The notes beneath the pieces are model-generated. The model made no database searches. It saw only the letters and a list, made by a program, of their open reading frames with translations, and was not told the DNA's origin. Source: Aureivirga sp. CE67 (lineage in GTDB: Bacteria; Bacteroidota; Bacteroidia; Flavobacteriales; Flavobacteriaceae). Taken from it: 64,000 nucleotides of DNA. Position numbers and translations under genes: made by a program. Below, one piece after another: positions 53,178 to 62,252 of the stretch (positions are counted from its first letter, which is position 1; each line of letters starts with the position of its first letter). Location of the stretch: contig NZ_JADOTV010000009.1 in assembly GCF_015767245.1 (NCBI RefSeq), forward strand, positions 62,001 to 126,000, given 5' to 3'.

Positions 53178-54077
53178 ATGAAGCAGGTTTATTATTATAG
53201 TGATATTAACGATTTTTTGATAAATATAAATGTACCAACAACTAAATATTCGGATTTTTATATTGTAAAGTTTGAAGACAAAATTCCTAACCCAGATTAT
53301 GATACACCACATTCTCATAATTATTTTGAAATTTCATTTTCTTATGGATATGACGCAATCGTTTCTGTAGATGATAAATCAGAAAATGTAAAAGATTTTA
53401 ATTTGACATTTGTATCTCCAAGACAAATTGCAGATTGGCAGCTAAATTCAATCATAGAAGAAAAAGATAAATGTAGTTTTATGATTTTATTCAAACCTGA
53501 ATTTTTACCTTTTGCTACAGATGTTTTTAATATTTACGATAATTTTCCTTTTTATAATCGAAATACAAAAGCTAGCTATAAACTTTCTGTGGAATTTAGA
53601 AATGAGATTGAAGCACAAATGCGAAAAATCTATGAAGAATATCAAGAAGAAAAGGAAGATTCTGTGGAGTTTTTAAAGTCATTTTTGAATATTTTACTTT
53701 TTACAATTAAAAGAGAAATAAAGAATCCAGAGAAAATTCGTTATATACAATCTAGAGCCGAAGAAATTACTTTTAAATTTGAAAATTTGGTAAAAAACAC
53801 TAAAAAGAAAAATAGAAAAATAGCTTTTTATGCAGAGCAATTAAACTTGAGTGTAGTTTATCTTTCCGAATGTGTGAAAAAAGTAACTGGAAAAACTACA
53901 AAACAAATTATTGACGACTATGTTATTCTAGAAGCAAAATCTTTATTGAAACAATCCAATGCTACAATTGCTGAAATTGCTTTTGAATTAGGTTTTGAAG
54001 AGAGTTCGAATTTTACAAAATATTTTAAAAATCTTACAGGTGTAAATCCAAAGGCTTTCAAAGAAAAAAAGAATTAA
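53178..54077 (+). CDS. AraC-family transcriptional regulator
   Basis: 299 residues. N-terminal cupin-like sensor (about 15-150; PHSHNYFEISF near 45), C-terminal AraC DNA-binding domain with two helix-turn-helices (about 205-297), second one in ATIAEIAFELGFEESSNFTKYFKN. Next to a small VOC gene on the other strand and followed by the MBL-fold and DUF1330 genes, all probable targets by position. Confidence 0.85.
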   Translation: MKQVYYYSDINDFLININVPTTKYSDFYIVKFEDKIPNPDYDTPHSHNYFEISFSYGYDAIVSVDDKSENVKDFNLTFVSPRQIADWQLNSIIEEKDKCSFMILFKPEFLPFATDVFNIYDNFPFYNRNTKASYKLSVEFRNEIEAQMRKIYEEYQEEKEDSVEFLKSFLNILLFTIKREIKNPEKIRYIQSRAEEITFKFENLVKNTKKKNRKIAFYAEQLNLSVVYLSECVKKVTGKTTKQIIDDYVILEAKSLLKQSNATIAEIAFELGFEESSNFTKYFKNLTGVNPKAFKEKKN

Positions 54078-54176
54078 TCAAAAATCATTTAACCTAAATT
54101 TCTACTATTTTAACCTAAAAAAGGATTATCTTCTTATAGTGAATTCTATCTAATTTTGAATTTTAAACAAAAGATT

Positions 54177-54815
54177 ATGAAGCAGATTTTTCCAGATATT
54201 TGGCAAGGAGGAAATGGAAGACAATTTGGAACACTTAGTATCAAAGCTTATTTTTTAAGAACTCCAGAGGGAAACATCCTTTTTTACAATACAAAACTCG
54301 AAGATGATTTTAAAGAGATTGAAAAACTAGGAGGAATTGATTTTCAATTTTTAAGTCATTGTCACGAAGTAGATGAATCTTTAAGTGAAAACAAAAAACG
54401 ATTTTCATTAAAATTGGCAGGGCATCCTAATTTAAAAAGATATCTTTCAGGAATTACAGAATTAGATATTTCTTTTGATTCTAAAGAAAATATTTCAACT
54501 ATTGGAAATGTTCTTGTTATTCCAACTCCTGGTCATACCGATTCCAGTTTGTGTTATTATTACCAATCTTCGTCAGGTAAAAATCATCTGTTTTTAGCAG
54601 ATACTTTATATAGCGATAATGGAAATTACAGAACATTAGTTGTAAAACAAGATGGAGGAAACAAAGAAGAATTGAAGAATAGTTTGGAGAAAATCAAAAA
54701 CTTAAACGTTGATGTGGTTTATCCAAGTGTTGCAGTAGGAGTGGAGAGTGATTATTTTGAAGTTATACAAAAGCAATGGGAAGCATTAATGAATAAACTT
54801 ATTGACAAACTGTAA
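54177..54815 (+). CDS. Metallo-beta-lactamase-fold protein, altered metal site
   Basis: About 212 residues from ATG 54177 (a TTG at 54156 is less likely, and a TAATTTTG -7 box at 54151-54158 overlaps it). MBL fold: strand LSIKAYFLRTPEGNILF, then SHCHEVDE where the family has HxHxDH, GHTDSS near 123, and FLADTLY near 147. The first motif is changed by one position, so zinc binding may be altered. Probable hydrolase for a small molecule; divergent partner of the AraC region. Confidence 0.75.
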   Translation: MKQIFPDIWQGGNGRQFGTLSIKAYFLRTPEGNILFYNTKLEDDFKEIEKLGGIDFQFLSHCHEVDESLSENKKRFSLKLAGHPNLKRYLSGITELDISFDSKENISTIGNVLVIPTPGHTDSSLCYYYQSSSGKNHLFLADTLYSDNGNYRTLVVKQDGGNKEELKNSLEKIKNLNVDVVYPSVAVGVESDYFEVIQKQWEALMNKLIDKL

Positions 54816-54916
54816 AATTAAAAACATAGTATTTTACTTTTAAATCATAGAAAAGTATATTAAAACTATGTTTGATTGTTGGTAATTTTGAATTATTAAT
54901 TTTAAAACTAAAAGAA

Positions 54917-55270
54917 ATGGAAAATTCAAAAAAAATAATACCAGCATATTTTATAGGAAGTTCATTTATGCCAGAAGGTCACGGATCTTTAATGCCATAT
55001 GGAGAAGCAGCCCATGCAATAATTGAACGAGAAGGAGGAGAGTTGATTATAGCTGGACATACGGACCAAAATTTAATTCATTTTGAAGGAGAGTGGAAAA
55101 AAGATGCTCGTTTAACAGTATTTAAATTTCCATCTATGGAGCATTTAATGCGTTTTTGGAATTCACCAGAATATCAAGCGATAAAACATTTAAGAACAGA
55201 TGTGATTCCACCGAATTTTACATTTGCTACGGAAGGTTATGATCCTTCTCTTTTTTCATATGAACAATAA
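54917..55270 (+). CDS. DUF1330 family protein
   Basis: About 117 residues from ATG 54917; an earlier TTG at 54872 would extend it by 15 hydrophobic residues of doubtful reality. DUF1330 ferredoxin-like fold: GEAAHAIIEREGGELIIAGH, LTVFKFPSMEHLMRFWNSPEYQAIKHLR and ending region. Family members bind small ligands; enzyme activity unproven. TAnnTTTG boxes at 54867-54874 and 54883-54890. Strong terminator follows. Confidence 0.8.
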   Translation: MENSKKIIPAYFIGSSFMPEGHGSLMPYGEAAHAIIEREGGELIIAGHTDQNLIHFEGEWKKDARLTVFKFPSMEHLMRFWNSPEYQAIKHLRTDVIPPNFTFATEGYDPSLFSYEQ

Positions 55271-55275
55271 AAAAG

Positions 55276-55306
55276 AAGGCTGTCTAAAATATTAGACAGC
55301 CTTTTT
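55276..55306. terminator. Bidirectional hairpin terminator
   Basis: AAGGCTGTCTA (55276-55286) pairs with TAGACAGCCTT (55293-55303), A and T flanks on each side; serves the DUF1330 gene and the convergent lspA-like gene. Confidence 0.85.
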
Positions 55307-55326
55307 TTATTTTAAATATCGATTAT

Positions 55327-55845
55327 TTAGAAACTAGTTTTTTCTATGCTTTTTTGTTCTATTTTAATAAATATTAAATTAGAAAGAAGAAGTAAAGTTC
55401 CGATAGAGACAGAAACATCAGCCATGTTGAAAATACCTGTGTGTAAACTTCCAAATTGGATATACATAAAATCTGTAACGGAATTGTATAACACACGATC
55501 ATAAATATTTCCAAATCCACCACCGATTATAAAAGAAATTCCGATTAAGTTTAGTTTTGAAATTTTGTTGTCACTTATAATGTAAACAAACATTAAGAGT
55601 AAAACTACAATAGGAAAAATTTGTAAAAATATTATTTTAGGTATAGGACTCAAATCTTTTCCAATGCTAAGTGCTGCTCCAGTATTTTCAACTTTTGTAA
55701 GAATAAAATGATCACTAAAAACATGGATTGTTTCATTATTTAAAATTTCAGCTCTGGCTTTTTCTTTAGTAAATTGATCGCAACTTACATTACATAAGAT
55801 TACAATAAAAGAAATAATTATTTTTACCTTTCTACTCATCATCAC
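55327..55845 (-). CDS. lspA: Signal peptidase II-like protein (LspA family)
   Basis: 172 residues, four membrane helices, inner membrane aspartyl protease that cuts prolipoprotein signal peptides. Motifs: DQFTK near residue 25, NTGAALSIG near 56, GGFGNIYDRV with catalytic Asp near 120, then FNMADVSVSIG with the second Asp near 144. The order and spacing match LspA. The core lspA of flavobacteria normally sits near a DksA-type gene, which is not seen here, so this may be a second copy. Single gene, no operon partner. Confidence 0.82.
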   Translation of the reverse strand: MMMSRKVKIIISFIVILCNVSCDQFTKEKARAEILNNETIHVFSDHFILTKVENTGAALSIGKDLSPIPKIIFLQIFPIVVLLLMFVYIISDNKISKLNLIGISFIIGGGFGNIYDRVLYNSVTDFMYIQFGSLHTGIFNMADVSVSIGTLLLLSNLIFIKIEQKSIEKTSF

Positions 55846-56182
55846 ACATTTTTGATCCTTCTATTAAAAATATCATTTATATCTAATAAAGTCAATTTTT
55901 ATTTTGATAATATTTAGATTATACAAGGTGTGAAGATTGTTTTTATCAGTGAGTTAATAATTGACGATTTAAATCTACAAAGACACAACATCCAAATATT
56001 TTGAATTGATTTTGAAAAATGGAGTATTTATACTCTAAAAAATATTCCAACTTCTATAGAAATTTGTAATGTAATCAAAAGCAAAATAAATATTAAACGT
56101 AGCTACTATCGATTTTTGATTTCAAAGGCGGTATCTGAAAAGCCTATATTGAAAAGAGTAAGAAATTTAAAAATGTGTAAAA
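55846..56182. other. 337-bp gap with structured leader of the 94-aa gene
   Basis: The right 159 bp are the leader element 56024-56160 and its 22-base tail to the ATG. The left part (55846-56023) is AT-rich, without a visible frame, a clear -33/-7 pair or the 278-bp block that accompanies copy 1. Confidence 0.6.
56024..56160 (+). promoter_or_regulatory. Structured 5' leader, copy 2 (novel family)
   Basis: 137 nt homologous to 25893-26027. Blocks at 56024, 56062, 56099, 56123, 56137 and 56155 in the same order. Helices: TACTCT/AGAGTA (56031-56036/56155-56160), TTTGTAAT with ATTTCAAA (one mismatch; 56063-56070/56119-56126), AGGC/GCCT (56126-56129/56142-56145). Upstream GAGTA (56023-56027) can also pair with TACTC, giving two exclusive states. 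Gap to the ATG is 22 nt. After it, AATTTAA is shared by both copies. Confidence 0.65.
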
Positions 56183-56467
56183 ATGAAAAATTCTATTCAA
56201 GAGGTAATTCCTCAAGTAAATCAGACAGTTGGAAGTTCTAATAAAAATAGACCATGGGGGAAATTTGGTTGTATTGGAACAGGATATGGGAAAATAATTG
56301 CAAATTTTTATCCAGATGGTGAATCAAACTCTTATACTGTTGTTGTTCCTGAAAATTTAGAAAAATTTGTTCTTGTAGCTTTAGAAAAAAAGTTGACCGT
56401 TTTAGCATCATTTGAAGGTGGAATTAAAGCGTATGCAACTATTTCTGATTTGATAATTTACAATTAA
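56183..56467 (+). CDS. Small unknown protein under structured leader (94 aa)
   Basis: 94 residues, no signal peptide or membrane helix. Starts MKNSIQEVIPQV; Gly-rich strand FGCIGTGYGKIIANFYPDG; then SYTVVVPENLEKFVLVALEKK; LTVLASFEGGIKAYATISDLII at the end, which looks like an OB-type or small beta-barrel fold. No family recognised and no visible homology with the 106-aa protein, although both have the same leader type and the same terminator type. The pair are two cassettes with exchangeable payloads. Confidence 0.65.
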   Translation: MKNSIQEVIPQVNQTVGSSNKNRPWGKFGCIGTGYGKIIANFYPDGESNSYTVVVPENLEKFVLVALEKKLTVLASFEGGIKAYATISDLIIYN

Positions 56468-56490
56468 AATAAATTTGATTTGTAAGATTA

Positions 56491-56519
56491 AAAAAGAGAA
56501 GGTAAAACTTCTCTTTTTT
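56491..56519. terminator. AGAGAAG/CTTCTCT terminator, cassette 2
   Basis: AAAAAGAGAAG (56491-56501) with CTTCTCTTTTT (56508-56518), same stem as 26382-26413. Confidence 0.85.
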
Positions 56520-56647
56520 ATATTTCATTCTGTCAAAAAATCTTTCCTCTTTTCAATACTCATATTTTTTTAAAAACACAAAATCGGTCTTTCTTTAACA
56601 GAATAAAGGTTCTATTAAATATTTGTATTCTTATAGATTGGAATATT

Positions 56648-57184
56648 TTATTCATTAATTTTATAAAAAGTTTCTTTGTATATCTGATACCAATTATATT
56701 TTTTTCCATCGCCATCATATTCATCTATTTTATAAAAACTTAAACCTATTTTTTCAAGAACTTTCCAAGAACCTATATTTTCTGGCATTGCAATACCTAT
56801 AATTCTTTTAAGATTAAGATTTTTAAACCCATATTCTAATATTTTTTCTGAAACTTCAGAGGCAATTCCCATTCCCCAATATTTTGGAAGAAATCTATAC
56901 CCAATATCTGTTTCATTTATTTCAGGAAGAAATTTAAGACCTGCAAAACCAATTATTTTATTATCAGGTTTATAGATAACAGCCCATCTGCCATAACCAT
57001 ATTTTTCATAATCTTTCAACCAAATCTGTTCAATAATTTCTTGAGCTCTTTTTGTTGTTTTAATTATTTCATCACCTGTGTATTTATGAATTTCATCATT
57101 GGAATTAAATTCATAAACTGCTTCAACATCTTCTTTTGAAAATTCTCTAAGAATTAATCTTTTTGTTTCTATTATTGGTTTCAT
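56648..57184 (-). CDS. GNAT acetyltransferase (RimJ/RimL-type)
   Basis: 178 residues, cytosolic. N-terminal ETKRLILREFSKEDVEAVY is the classical opening of the RimJ/RimL GNAT group; a glycine-containing acetyl-CoA loop follows (YWGMGIASEVSEKI near 108), then the C-terminal RIIGIAMPENIGSWKVLEKIG. Acetylates an N-terminus or small molecule; target unknown. Starts 47 bp after the neighbouring minus-strand gene's stop, so the two may be cotranscribed. Confidence 0.85.
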   Translation of the reverse strand: MKPIIETKRLILREFSKEDVEAVYEFNSNDEIHKYTGDEIIKTTKRAQEIIEQIWLKDYEKYGYGRWAVIYKPDNKIIGFAGLKFLPEINETDIGYRFLPKYWGMGIASEVSEKILEYGFKNLNLKRIIGIAMPENIGSWKVLEKIGLSFYKIDEYDGDGKKYNWYQIYKETFYKINE

Positions 57185-57231
57185 GGTAATGGAATTAAAT
57201 AAGTTTGTTCTGTTTTTTTAATAAACAATTA

Positions 57232-57954
57232 TTAAAGAGATAACGGAAGGTGGTATTTTACTTTCACAGGAATATTATCTCTTTTACCTGGAATCCAGTC
57301 AGGCATATTATGAAAAAGTTGTAAAATATGTTTCTTTAAAGGTTCATTTATATTTTCGTTAATCTTTGGTTCTATTACCTTTCCATCTTTATCTATGAAA
57401 AATTCAACCACTACACGAAGATTTTTATTTGGGAGTTTTTTTGGATCAATATTATTTGAAATATATTCAAATAATTTTTGACGTCCACCAAAATATTCTG
57501 GGTTTACAGTATGTGGGTAATAAGGAACTACGTTTCCATTGATGTCAAAACACTTTCCTTCTATAAATTTTCCATTTTTATAAATATCTTTTCTTTTGAT
57601 ACTTTCATCTTCCCAAAAAGAAATCATTTCACCATGGTATTTCCCTTTTTTATAAGTATAGATTACTTCTTTTTTACCAGTTTCTTCATTCCAAAAAGTA
57701 CTTCTTCCATCACTTAAAGTTTTTTTTCCTTTTTTGATAAAGTTTTTCTCAAAAATAATATTCCAATTTAGATCGTATAATTGTTTAGATATAACTTTTT
57801 TTTCCTTTTTCTCAATTAAATAATATGAAATGTTTTCTGGAAGTTTAGTTGGTTCACGGTCTTTGTCAAGGTAAAGAGTGTCTTGAGAAAAAGATTTAAT
57901 AGATAATAAGATTAATACAAAAAATAAAAGTTTTGTGATTTTTTCTTTTTTCAT
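57232..57954 (-). CDS. Secreted MORN/YwqK-like protein with TonB-type end
   Basis: 240 residues. Signal peptide about 1-23 (ends SFSQ). Residues about 60-135 carry two or three MORN-like units (YKKGKYHGEMISFWEDESIKR), as in YwqK-type proteins; residues about 150-240 resemble the TonB carboxyl domain (VVVEFFIDKDGKVIEPKI, ending PVKVKYHLPLSL). So a fusion of a MORN repeat and a TonB-like domain, a combination seen in Bacteroidetes. Location periplasm. Possible transcript with GNAT gene. Confidence 0.72.
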   Translation of the reverse strand: MKKEKITKLLFFVLILLSIKSFSQDTLYLDKDREPTKLPENISYYLIEKKEKKVISKQLYDLNWNIIFEKNFIKKGKKTLSDGRSTFWNEETGKKEVIYTYKKGKYHGEMISFWEDESIKRKDIYKNGKFIEGKCFDINGNVVPYYPHTVNPEYFGGRQKLFEYISNNIDPKKLPNKNLRVVVEFFIDKDGKVIEPKINENINEPLKKHILQLFHNMPDWIPGKRDNIPVKVKYHLPLSL

Positions 57955-58128
57955 TTTTAAGTTTTTATTGATTTTAGGTGTGCAATATTAAAATAATAGG
58001 AATAAATAAAAAGGAAAATCAATTAGAATTTTGAAAAGATAAATTATTCCATAAAAAATTAATATACAATTTATAGTATTTCAATAAATTCATAATTTTG
58101 ATTTTTAATAATTTATTTAAAATATACT

Positions 58129-58920
58129 ATGAAAAAGTTTCTTATCGGAACAGGAATCGTATTAGTTTCCTTGTATTTAATTGTTTGCGTTTTACTATAT
58201 TTTTTTCAAGAGAAAATAATCTTTATTCCAACAAAACTTTCTAAAAATCATCAATACCAATTTTTAAATAATTACGAAGAAATTTTTGTAGAAGTAGGAG
58301 ATGGGGTAGCTCTGAATGGACTTTTGTTTAAAGTAGAAAATCCAAAAGGAGTTATTTTTTATATGCACGGAAATGCTGGAAATCTTGATTCTTGGGGTAA
58401 TGTAGCACCAGTTTATAATGAATTGAATTATGATGTTTTTGTTTATGATTATCGAGGTTATGGAAAAAGTGATGGAAAGATTCTAAATCAAGAACAAATA
58501 TTTGCTGATAACCAAAAAGCGTATGATTTTATTAAAAATAAATACGAAGAAAATCAAATAACAATTTTAGGGTATTCTATCGGAACAGGAATGGCTTCTA
58601 AACTGGCTTCAGAAAATAATCCAAAACAACTGATTCTTCAAGCTCCATATTATAATTTACCTGATATTATGAAGCAAAACTTTTCTTTTATTCCAACAAG
58701 TATTCTAAAATATAAACTGGATTCTAATGAATATTTAAAAAAATATAAAAATCCAATTACCATTTTTCACGGTACTGAAGATAAAATAATTTATTACGGT
58801 TCATCAGAAAAATTAAAACAAAATCATTCGCAAATAAATTTAATTCCAATTGAAAATTTTGGTCATAATGGAATGACTTTTAATGAAAAGTATTTAAGAG
58901 AGATTCAAAAAGTTTTATAA
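58129..58920 (+). CDS. Alpha/beta hydrolase
   Basis: 263 residues. One N-terminal membrane helix (about 5-24) acts as an anchor; then the alpha/beta-hydrolase fold with HGNAGN oxyanion motif near residue 82, nucleophile Ser in GYSIG near 149, Asp near 220 (TEDKIIY), and His in NFGHNG near 247. This is the BEM46/YqkD-like group; probable esterase or lipase, substrate unknown. -7-like TAATTTTG at 58093-58100. Own terminator at 58924. Confidence 0.85.
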   Translation: MKKFLIGTGIVLVSLYLIVCVLLYFFQEKIIFIPTKLSKNHQYQFLNNYEEIFVEVGDGVALNGLLFKVENPKGVIFYMHGNAGNLDSWGNVAPVYNELNYDVFVYDYRGYGKSDGKILNQEQIFADNQKAYDFIKNKYEENQITILGYSIGTGMASKLASENNPKQLILQAPYYNLPDIMKQNFSFIPTSILKYKLDSNEYLKKYKNPITIFHGTEDKIIYYGSSEKLKQNHSQINLIPIENFGHNGMTFNEKYLREIQKVL

Positions 58921-58923
58921 AAA

Positions 58924-58951
58924 AAAGACTACTCAAAACGAGTAGTCTTTA
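58924..58951. terminator. Bidirectional hairpin terminator
   Basis: AAAGACTACTC (58924-58934) pairs with GAGTAGTCTTT (58940-58950), five-base loop. Shared by the hydrolase gene and the convergent protease gene. Confidence 0.85.
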
Positions 58952-58973
58952 AAGTAAAGATTAATTAAACAGA

Positions 58974-61900
58974 TTATTTGATGATAAGCTTTTTAGTCAA
59001 ATTTCTCGCACCATCGTTTACTTGAATTAAATACACTCCTGTTTTCAATTCTTTCACGTTGATTGGTCTATTTGACACATCACCAGCCTTTACAATCTGA
59101 CCGAATAAATTCGTGATTGTATATTTTGTATTTCCTCTTTCTCCAGAGTAAATAGTGATTTCTCCTGTTGTAACTGGGTTTGGATACACTTCTAATGTAA
59201 AGTTTGGAGCCTCATTTCCGATAGTTGTAAATGACACATTATCCGCCATAACACCAACAGAAGCAGAACTTCCAATATTTACAGAATAATCTTCCACTTC
59301 TCCGTAGTTAAATGAACCACAAGAAGAAACCGTTCCAGTTCCGTATTGCATTACTACTCGCATTCTTGTTTTTCCAAGAGTTGCCGTTGTAGGAATATTT
59401 ACTGTTTCTGTTAAGTTTGCTGCACTTGAAGAAGATCCAGACGAAACTAATTCATTGCTTTCAAAGTTTCCATCTTGATCATAATCAATCCAAACTCTCC
59501 AGTTTTCTGTATAACTTTGTCCTGAGAATCCTGCACTTACTGTTAATACATAAGATCCACCTCTTCCAACATTTGCTGTTTGACTTGTAAAATCTCCGTA
59601 CCCGTTATTACTTGCAGAACTATTTGAAATTCCAGCAAAAGAAACATAATCAATCCATTCATAACTTGAATTGTTTCCACTAGCATCACAATAAGTAACT
59701 TGGTTTGATAAAGTTGTTACTGAAACAGAATTACTATATCCAGAAATATTATTTGCTGCATCTTTTGCTTTTACTCTAAAAGTATAAGTAGTGCTTGGCG
59801 TCAAATCTGTAATATTTGCTGAAGTACCTGTTGTCGAACCAATTTTATTTGTACCAATATAAATATCATAACCTGTAACTTCTACATTATCTGTAGCGGA
59901 ATTCCATGATAATTGTGTTGTTGTTTTAGTTGTGTTTGAAGCGGCTAAATTCGTTGGAGCAGTAGGAGCTTGATTATCTACAGAACCTCCAATGTTGATT
60001 GTATAATCTTCAACTTCACCATAAGTAAACGTTTCACAAGCAGAAGAAACTTTATTATACTGCATAGAAACTCGCATTCTAGTTTGTCCTGAAGTTGCTG
60101 AAGCTGGAATTGAGAAAGTTCCGCTTACAGAAGTATCTTTCGACGGATCTTTTGACCAAACTAATTCTCCTGCATCTTCAAAATCTAAATCTTGGTTGAA
60201 ATCAATCCAAACTGCATAACCTTCATCATAAGGAGTTCCTGTCCAACCTGGAGTAACTGTAATTGTATATGATTGTCCTTTGCTCACATTTGTTGACATC
60301 GAAGTAAAGTTTCCATAACCTCCGTTCGATCCACTAGTATTATTGATAGAACCTAGTTGTACTTTATTAATGTATTCATCACTAACATTTGTTCCTTTAG
60401 AATCACAATAACTTGGTGTTCCATCATCATAAGTATCTCCGATTCCTACAGCATAAAAAGCATTTGTAGTAGCAATTACTTCTATCGAATTCGCTCCATA
60501 TAAATCTTCTGCCGATTTAATTCCATAAGTTCTAGCATCAGCATAATCAGCATTTGAAGTTAGATAAACACTTTCTAAACGATAAGCGATTTTTGCAGCT
60601 TTTTCAATAGAAATTCCAGTTACATTATAAGAATTTCCAATATCATTAGTTCCAGATTTTCCTTCTGTAAGAATGTAAAACCAGTGATTTAAAACTCCAC
60701 TGTTCGTATGAACTCCACAATAATCATTGTTTAAAGTTGGTGTTCCACAGTTTACATTTTTCCAATAAGTTCCACCATAAGTATCAGGTTGTCCTTTTGC
60801 TTTCGGATTGCTCATCGAACGAAGTGCAATAGAACCAGATCTTCTATCAATTTCTTCACCCAATAACCATTTGTCTTTATCCGAATCTGTTGCTCCAGAA
60901 TAAGCCTCAACAGCAGCTCCCCAAATATCCGAGAAACCTTCATTCATTGCACCAGATTCTCTTTGATAAACTAACTGGGCTGTATAATCACAAACTGCAT
61001 GACCAATTTCATGAGCAGCAATATCTACACTTGTTAAAATATCGAAATATCCGTTTCCTTCGTTTCCGTTAGAACTTCCATCTCCATAAGACATCACAGA
61101 ACCATTCCAGAAAGCATTGTCATAATTTGTAGAAACATGCACATAATTTCTTATTTGCGCACCATTTCCGTCAAAGCTATCACGGTTATGGATATCATTA
61201 AAATAATCATAGGTTTTCATTGTTCCCCAGTGTGCATCCAAGGCTCCATCATCTTTTCCGGAAGCATGCTCTGAAGTTGTCCAATTATTGTTATTATCAG
61301 TGAATTGATTATAATCATTTACATAAGGATACGAATTTCCGACAGGAGCAATATTTTTCGCATCTCTTGTATAAATTTTTCTTCCATAATCATTTAAAGT
61401 ATAACTTCCTCCACTTGAAGCAGTTTCTATTGTTTGTGTTCCGCTATATCTAGTTTGAGCTGTACCAGAAGCAACTGCCATTGGAGCAGCATGTGGTTTT
61501 GCAATAGGACCATAGTTTGGTGTCATCGAAACTTCATGATCATGATCTTCTCCTGTATGCCCGAAACCAGCGGCATGTTTAATGATGGCGTTGTAGAATA
61601 AAATTTTTCCAGTTTGCGCATCCACATAAACATCTCCACGACTTAATGGACTTGTAGCATAAATGTCAAACTTATAAGCTAGCTTCACATTGCTCTCAAC
61701 ATTCTTTCCTCGGTCAATTGAATCATAATTTGGAATAATCACTAATTCACCTTCTGGTTTCGTATAATTATCCATTTCTTTAGCACTTTCTGGGTAATCC
61801 CATAAGTACTTATCTGCTCCAATATGATTTAGAGCTTGATTAAAAGCTTGTTCAGGGGAAAGAGAAGGAGTAGTGTTTAGATTTTGAATTCTATATATTT

Positions 61901-62252
61901 CTCCATTGATAGAGTTTAACTTACCATTTTTATAATGTGCTAAATAAGTTGCAAATTCTACCTTGATTCCTTTATAATATTGCTGATATTTTTCATGAAT
62001 AAATCCAGCATTATCACTAAAGTTTTTAATTTTTACAAACGAATCTTCTTGTTTTAGATTTAAATATTGTGTAAAAGTTGATTGTATATTTTTTTGACTA
62101 AAAGTCGTTTTTTCCGTGAAATTTATAAATTTTGGTGTCCCAAAAGCGTCAGTGTGTTGGTTTTTTACTCCATTTCCTTGTTGTGCAGACATGGACAATG
62201 AGAATGCACAAAATAGAGAAAATACCAACGGGTTTACATAGTTTTTCTTCAT
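58974..62252 (-). CDS. M4 metalloprotease with T9SS sorting domain
   Basis: 1092 residues, secreted. Signal peptide about 1-23; FTP/PepSY-type propeptide (about 40-225); thermolysin-like catalytic domain (about 265-605) with zinc motif HEIGH near 412 and Glu in NEGFSD near 437, and GVHTNSGVLNHWFY containing the active-site His. Then GEVED domain (about 640-755, ending YGEVEDY), fibronectin type III (about 765-850), second GEVED (about 865-990), and the T9SS type A sorting domain (about 1015-1092, YPNPV). Probable extracellular protease for host or environmental protein. No operon. Confidence 0.95.
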   Translation of the reverse strand: MKKNYVNPLVFSLFCAFSLSMSAQQGNGVKNQHTDAFGTPKFINFTEKTTFSQKNIQSTFTQYLNLKQEDSFVKIKNFSDNAGFIHEKYQQYYKGIKVEFATYLAHYKNGKLNSINGEIYRIQNLNTTPSLSPEQAFNQALNHIGADKYLWDYPESAKEMDNYTKPEGELVIIPNYDSIDRGKNVESNVKLAYKFDIYATSPLSRGDVYVDAQTGKILFYNAIIKHAAGFGHTGEDHDHEVSMTPNYGPIAKPHAAPMAVASGTAQTRYSGTQTIETASSGGSYTLNDYGRKIYTRDAKNIAPVGNSYPYVNDYNQFTDNNNNWTTSEHASGKDDGALDAHWGTMKTYDYFNDIHNRDSFDGNGAQIRNYVHVSTNYDNAFWNGSVMSYGDGSSNGNEGNGYFDILTSVDIAAHEIGHAVCDYTAQLVYQRESGAMNEGFSDIWGAAVEAYSGATDSDKDKWLLGEEIDRRSGSIALRSMSNPKAKGQPDTYGGTYWKNVNCGTPTLNNDYCGVHTNSGVLNHWFYILTEGKSGTNDIGNSYNVTGISIEKAAKIAYRLESVYLTSNADYADARTYGIKSAEDLYGANSIEVIATTNAFYAVGIGDTYDDGTPSYCDSKGTNVSDEYINKVQLGSINNTSGSNGGYGNFTSMSTNVSKGQSYTITVTPGWTGTPYDEGYAVWIDFNQDLDFEDAGELVWSKDPSKDTSVSGTFSIPASATSGQTRMRVSMQYNKVSSACETFTYGEVEDYTINIGGSVDNQAPTAPTNLAASNTTKTTTQLSWNSATDNVEVTGYDIYIGTNKIGSTTGTSANITDLTPSTTYTFRVKAKDAANNISGYSNSVSVTTLSNQVTYCDASGNNSSYEWIDYVSFAGISNSSASNNGYGDFTSQTANVGRGGSYVLTVSAGFSGQSYTENWRVWIDYDQDGNFESNELVSSGSSSSAANLTETVNIPTTATLGKTRMRVVMQYGTGTVSSCGSFNYGEVEDYSVNIGSSASVGVMADNVSFTTIGNEAPNFTLEVYPNPVTTGEITIYSGERGNTKYTITNLFGQIVKAGDVSNRPINVKELKTGVYLIQVNDGARNLTKKLIIK

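Noticed and set aside
25893-56160. Integron-type attC sites
   Set aside because: The conserved attC core-site pattern (RYYYAAC and GTTRRRY) is absent, and no integrase is in the window.
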